Shown here one piece after another: positions 49,625 to 52,630 of a stretch of DNA of 52,630 nucleotides; the stretch's first letter is position 1, and each line of letters begins with the position of its first letter. A model generated the notes under the pieces. The model was not told where the DNA came from and did no database searches. It saw only the letters and a list, made by a program, of their open reading frames with translations. This stretch comes from Pseudomonas japonica (GTDB lineage: Bacteria; Pseudomonadota; Gammaproteobacteria; Pseudomonadales; Pseudomonadaceae). The stretch spans positions 1 to 52,630 of the forward strand of contig NZ_FZOL01000035.1 of the NCBI RefSeq assembly GCF_900188455.1. Direction: 5' to 3'. The position numbers and the translations under genes are program-made.

Positions 49625-51004
49625 CTAGCCGGCGACGGCCTCGTAGGACACCACCCGATTGCGCCCGCCCTGCTTGGCCTGGTACATCGCCTGGTCGGCC
49701 TGGCGCAGCAGGTGCTGGTAGTCCGGGTGACCGTTGTAGGTGGCCACGCCGATGCTCACCGTCACCGGGTGCCGGCGGCCCTCGGTGAGATTGAGCGGTT
49801 CCGCCTCGACCTGGCGACGCAGCTTTTCCGCGACCTTCAGCGCATTGGCGTGGTTGATGTCGACCAGGATCATCAGGAACTCCTCGCCGCCCATGCGGAA
49901 CACATAGTCGCCGGCACGGCTGTGGCTGCTGAGGATTTCCGCGGTCTGCTGCAGGATCAGGTCGCCGGCATCGTGGCCGAAGGTGTCGTTGATGTACTTG
50001 AAGCGGTCGATGTCCACCGCCAGCACCGAGAAGCCCTGGGCGCTCTTCTGCGCGATGGTGATCTCGTTGCCGATCACCACCGGCAGGAACTTGCGGTTGA
50101 GCATGCGGGTAAGCACGTCGCGGCCGCTTTCCAGCTCGTTCGCCGTGTTGAACAGGCTGTCGAGGTTGAACATCAGGCTCTTGGTCTGGTCGCGGATCTC
50201 GCGCAGCACGGACATGCGCTGCTCCTCCCCGGCGGCGAGGAACATCGGCAGCAGCTCATCGTCCATGTTGCGCACGATGCTCAGGATCTGCTCGCTCTGC
50301 TTGGTGTTCTGGAAGGCATAGGCACCCTTGTGGCGGAACCACAGGCCGAAATCCGAGGCGGCCAGGCGCGGCAGGTTGACGCCGTTGGAGCCCATCGCCA
50401 GGTCGAACATCAGGCTGTTTTCCCAGTCGAGCAAGGCGCCGCGCTGACGCTCGCGCTCGGTGGTGATGTTCTGCAGCACCGAGAACAGCCGATAGCCTTC
50501 CTCGTTGCGCGAATTGCGGTCGTGGGAGCGGCTGTAGGCATGGCTCATGATCTCCATGGCCAGGTCCATGGTTTCGCTGGACAGACGCAGGATCTGCGCA
50601 TGTTCCTCGGCCGCCCAGCCCTGCTCGACGATCAGCTGGAACAACTGTTTTTTCAGGTGACGCGCGCCGCTCAGCACCAGGTGCAGCGGTACGTCGATGC
50701 GCGCATGCACCTCGCCGACCTGCTTCTGCAGGGCCACCAGGGGCAGGAAATCGTCCTCGGCACTGGCGGAGTAGACCTTCACCAGCCAGGCCTGCATCGA
50801 GCTGCCGAGGCGGCTTTTGACTTCATCGTGGGAAAGAATCAGCGAAGCATTCGGGTCCGCCAGCATATGTTCGTAGAAACGCGCGGCGAGCGTGACCTTG
50901 TGGCTTTCGACCAGGCTTTGCAGGGCTCGGGTCAGGGCGCGGGGGAATTGCGCAACCAGGCTGTGCCATTCCCTGGCTTGTAGTTCTGGAGAAACGCTGG
51001 GCAT
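49625..51004 (-). CDS. Globin-coupled diguanylate cyclase
   Basis: This 459-residue protein has a sensor globin domain (about 15-165, with the CD-corner Phe in RFYEHML and the proximal His in SGARHLKKQLF), a helical middle region (about 170-295) and a GGDEF domain (about 305-455). The active site is MGGEEF, preceded by VLAVDIDRFKYINDTFGHDAGD. The haem should sense oxygen and set c-di-GMP synthesis, as in DosC/DgcO. No RxxD inhibitory site was noted before GGEEF. No phosphodiesterase gene neighbours it. Confidence 0.9.
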   Translation of the reverse strand: MPSVSPELQAREWHSLVAQFPRALTRALQSLVESHKVTLAARFYEHMLADPNASLILSHDEVKSRLGSSMQAWLVKVYSASAEDDFLPLVALQKQVGEVHARIDVPLHLVLSGARHLKKQLFQLIVEQGWAAEEHAQILRLSSETMDLAMEIMSHAYSRSHDRNSRNEEGYRLFSVLQNITTERERQRGALLDWENSLMFDLAMGSNGVNLPRLAASDFGLWFRHKGAYAFQNTKQSEQILSIVRNMDDELLPMFLAAGEEQRMSVLREIRDQTKSLMFNLDSLFNTANELESGRDVLTRMLNRKFLPVVIGNEITIAQKSAQGFSVLAVDIDRFKYINDTFGHDAGDLILQQTAEILSSHSRAGDYVFRMGGEEFLMILVDINHANALKVAEKLRRQVEAEPLNLTEGRRHPVTVSIGVATYNGHPDYQHLLRQADQAMYQAKQGGRNRVVSYEAVAG

Positions 51005-51087
51005 GTCTGGCCTATTTTCAGTTCAGCAGCCGCGCATTCTATTGCACGACGAACATGAAAGTCTTTGAAGTACCTCGCGGTATTCGA

Positions 51088-52179
51088 TCAACGCCCTTCA
51101 TGCAGGCAGCCGCAACGCGGACTGCCCTGGGTCTGCGCGAGCCTTTCCGCCACCTGCGCTTCACGCCACCAGCGCTGCCCTGGCTGCGGCGCATAGAGGT
51201 CGAGGCGCTCGCCCATGCCCGGCGTGGTCACGCTGAGGGCGTGTTCGGCGGCTTGCTCCAGCACTGCCTCGAAGGGCTCGTACCAGGCGTGCATGGCCAG
51301 GTCGAAGGTGCCGTTGTGGATCGGCAGCAGCCAGTGTCCGCCGAGGTCGAGATGGGCCTGCACGGTCTGCCGTGGGTGCATGTGCACATAGGGCCAGTGC
51401 TCGTTCCAGGCGCCGGTTTCCATCAAGGTCAGGTCGAACGGGCCGAAACGCCGGCCGATCTCGGCGAAGCCGTCGAAATAGCCGGTGTCGCCACTGAAGA
51501 ACAGGCGCAGGCGCGGCGCTTCGATCACCCAGGAACACCACAGGGTCCGGTTGCCATCGCGCAGGCCGCGCCCGGAGAAATGCTGCGCCGGGGTCGCGGT
51601 GAGGCGCAGGCCGCCGGCCTCGGTGCCCTGCCACCAGTCGAACTGGCGCACCTTGTCCGCCGGCACGCCCCAGGCCAGGAGGCGATCGCCGACGCCCAGC
51701 GGGGTGACGAACAGTTCCACCTTGGGCGCGAGCACCCGGATGGTGGCGCGATCGAGGTGGTCGTAGTGGTCGTGGGAGAGGATCACCCCGCGGATCGGCG
51801 GCAGCTCGGCGAGGCTGATCGGCGGTTCGTGGAAACGCTTGGGTCCGGCGAAGGAAAACGGCGAGGCGCGCTTGGAGAACACCGGATCGGTCAGCCACCA
51901 GCCGCCTTCCAGCTTGAACAGCACGGTGGAATGGCCGAGGCGGAACAGGCTGCCATCGGCGGCGGCGTCCAGCGCCGCACGGCTCAGTGGCTGCACTGGC
52001 AAGGCGACACGCGGCACGGTGGAGCGCGGCTTGTTGAACAGCAGGTTCCAGATCACCCGGGCATTGGGCTCGGGCGAGTCGGCCGGGCGCGGCGTGAGGT
52101 TGTGAAAGCGTCCCTGCCGGGCCTGGGGCGAATGGTCATGGTTGGCGATCGGCGCACGCAGCAGCGGGGGGAGTTTCAA
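51088..52179 (-). CDS. MBL-fold metal-dependent hydrolase (NAPE-PLD/UlaG-like)
   Basis: This 363-residue metallo-beta-lactamase-fold protein has GHSTVLFKLEGGWWLTDPVF, the zinc motif HDHYDHLD (HxHxDH), PAQHFSGRGL, FFSGDTGYF and the final HMHP and IHNGTFDLAMHAWYEP. This matches the lipid/phosphodiesterase-like MBL group. The start is TTG 52179 (AGGA 9 nt upstream); no ATG in frame lies before the conserved domain. The N-terminal 60 residues are hydrophilic and not exported. Confidence 0.87.
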   Translation of the reverse strand: MKLPPLLRAPIANHDHSPQARQGRFHNLTPRPADSPEPNARVIWNLLFNKPRSTVPRVALPVQPLSRAALDAAADGSLFRLGHSTVLFKLEGGWWLTDPVFSKRASPFSFAGPKRFHEPPISLAELPPIRGVILSHDHYDHLDRATIRVLAPKVELFVTPLGVGDRLLAWGVPADKVRQFDWWQGTEAGGLRLTATPAQHFSGRGLRDGNRTLWCSWVIEAPRLRLFFSGDTGYFDGFAEIGRRFGPFDLTLMETGAWNEHWPYVHMHPRQTVQAHLDLGGHWLLPIHNGTFDLAMHAWYEPFEAVLEQAAEHALSVTTPGMGERLDLYAPQPGQRWWREAQVAERLAQTQGSPRCGCLHEGR

Positions 52180-52310
52180 GATCGGCTGTCCTGGGGGGAA
52201 GGATTGTCCAATCTACGCCGGTTGTGCGCTGATTCAAGTGAACCGGGATGAATTGCGTGGATTGGACAAGGACGCTGGAGGAATAGGCAATTCGAGCTGC
52301 GTCGAGACTT

Positions 52311-52560
52311 CCGGGTGCCTGTCTTGGGCCTTGCGGCGCTCTCCAGATCGAGCGCCGCCCGCGCGGCGCATCGCGAGCACGCTCGCTCCTACATTTGTTG
52401 CAACGTGCCTATGCCTGTCAGGCCATGGTTGCCCGCCTTGTGTGTACGACGCGGTATCGCGTCGACCCCAACAGCCTCCCCACGATGAATCGCCAGGCCC
52501 CAAAGGCTGGCAACGCCGCTCTCACAGGCCATGGCACGTTGCAACAAATGTAGATACTCT
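52311..52560. repeat. Long-palindrome repeat, copy 4
   Basis: It opens with CCGGGTGCCTGTCTTG, carries the GCGCCGCCCGCGCGGCGC block and a central hairpin with arms CGACGCG/CGCGTCG (loop GTAT), and ends GTAGATACTCT near 52560. It is shorter than copy 3 because the right-hand CG-rich block is missing. The remaining 70 bases of the window show nothing recognisable. Confidence 0.75.
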
Positions 52561-52630
52561 GTTGGCGGTCAAGCTTTTTTGAGGTGATCAGAGCTGAAAA
52601 GCTTGGCCGTATCGAATGGTTCGTTCCCGT

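Overview
The window is chromosomal DNA of a Pseudomonas, most likely of the P. fluorescens lineage. The evidence is the high GC content, REP-type repeats next to gene ends (36800-36936, 43999-44104), a dispersed long-palindrome repeat family, and the overall gene content. No tRNA, rRNA, CRISPR array or phage module was found. Species-level assignment is not possible from what I can see.

Region A (about 1-24,900) looks like one functional unit for making and exporting a secreted metal oxidase. A minus-strand operon (9342 to 386) encodes a type II secretion/type IV pilus-like machine: GspE ATPase, PilM/GspL-, PilN-, PilO/GspM- and PilP/GspC-like proteins, a lipoprotein secretin, and three pseudopilins. 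It runs with 4-nt overlaps into csgE-csgF-csgG, although no curlin genes (csgA/csgB) are present. Upstream lies a receiver-only response regulator. Next comes a second minus-strand operon (21763 to 10164): a 1942-residue multicopper oxidase of the Mn(II)-oxidase (MnxG/McoA) type, a YVTN beta-propeller, two Sco copper chaperones, a cytochrome c/periplasmic-binding-protein fusion and a parvulin. Beyond it are a divergent lytic transglycosylase and gspG-gspF, which complete the secretion machine. Four candidate sigma-54 (-24/-12) promoters sit upstream of the oxidase, the response regulator, the transglycosylase and gspG. G4/C4-armed palindromes with 6-bp spacers accompany them. A single sigma-54 activator encoded elsewhere may therefore control oxidase, copper loading and export together.

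Region B (about 24,990-36,791) is an ebo/edb-type operon: a DedA-like membrane domain fused to a dehydroquinate-synthase-like enzyme, a UbiA prenyltransferase, EboA, a TatD-like hydrolase, an EboE TIM-barrel and an EboF alkaline-phosphatase-fold protein. Three further co-directional genes follow: an exported CXXCH protein, a 793-residue protein of unknown function and a ScyD/ScyE-like beta-propeller. The leader carries two GGA-loop hairpins, one enclosing the Shine-Dalgarno sequence and touching the start codon. This is a classic arrangement for Gac/Rsm translational control.

Region C (about 36,800-52,630) is ordinary accessory and housekeeping content: a fatty acid hydroxylase/sterol desaturase convergent with an AraC regulator, an ornithine-cyclodeaminase-like/RidA/FAD-oxidoreductase cluster followed by a chemoreceptor, a DUF2946 protein with a TonB-dependent receptor, an isolated tyrosine recombinase, glycerate kinase, a small DUF7693-like protein, a globin-coupled diguanylate cyclase and an MBL-fold hydrolase. 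Copies of a roughly 250-440 bp imperfect palindrome occur at 103-371 (truncated, next to a probable IS3-type end), 21932-22371, 38679-39103 and 52311-52560.
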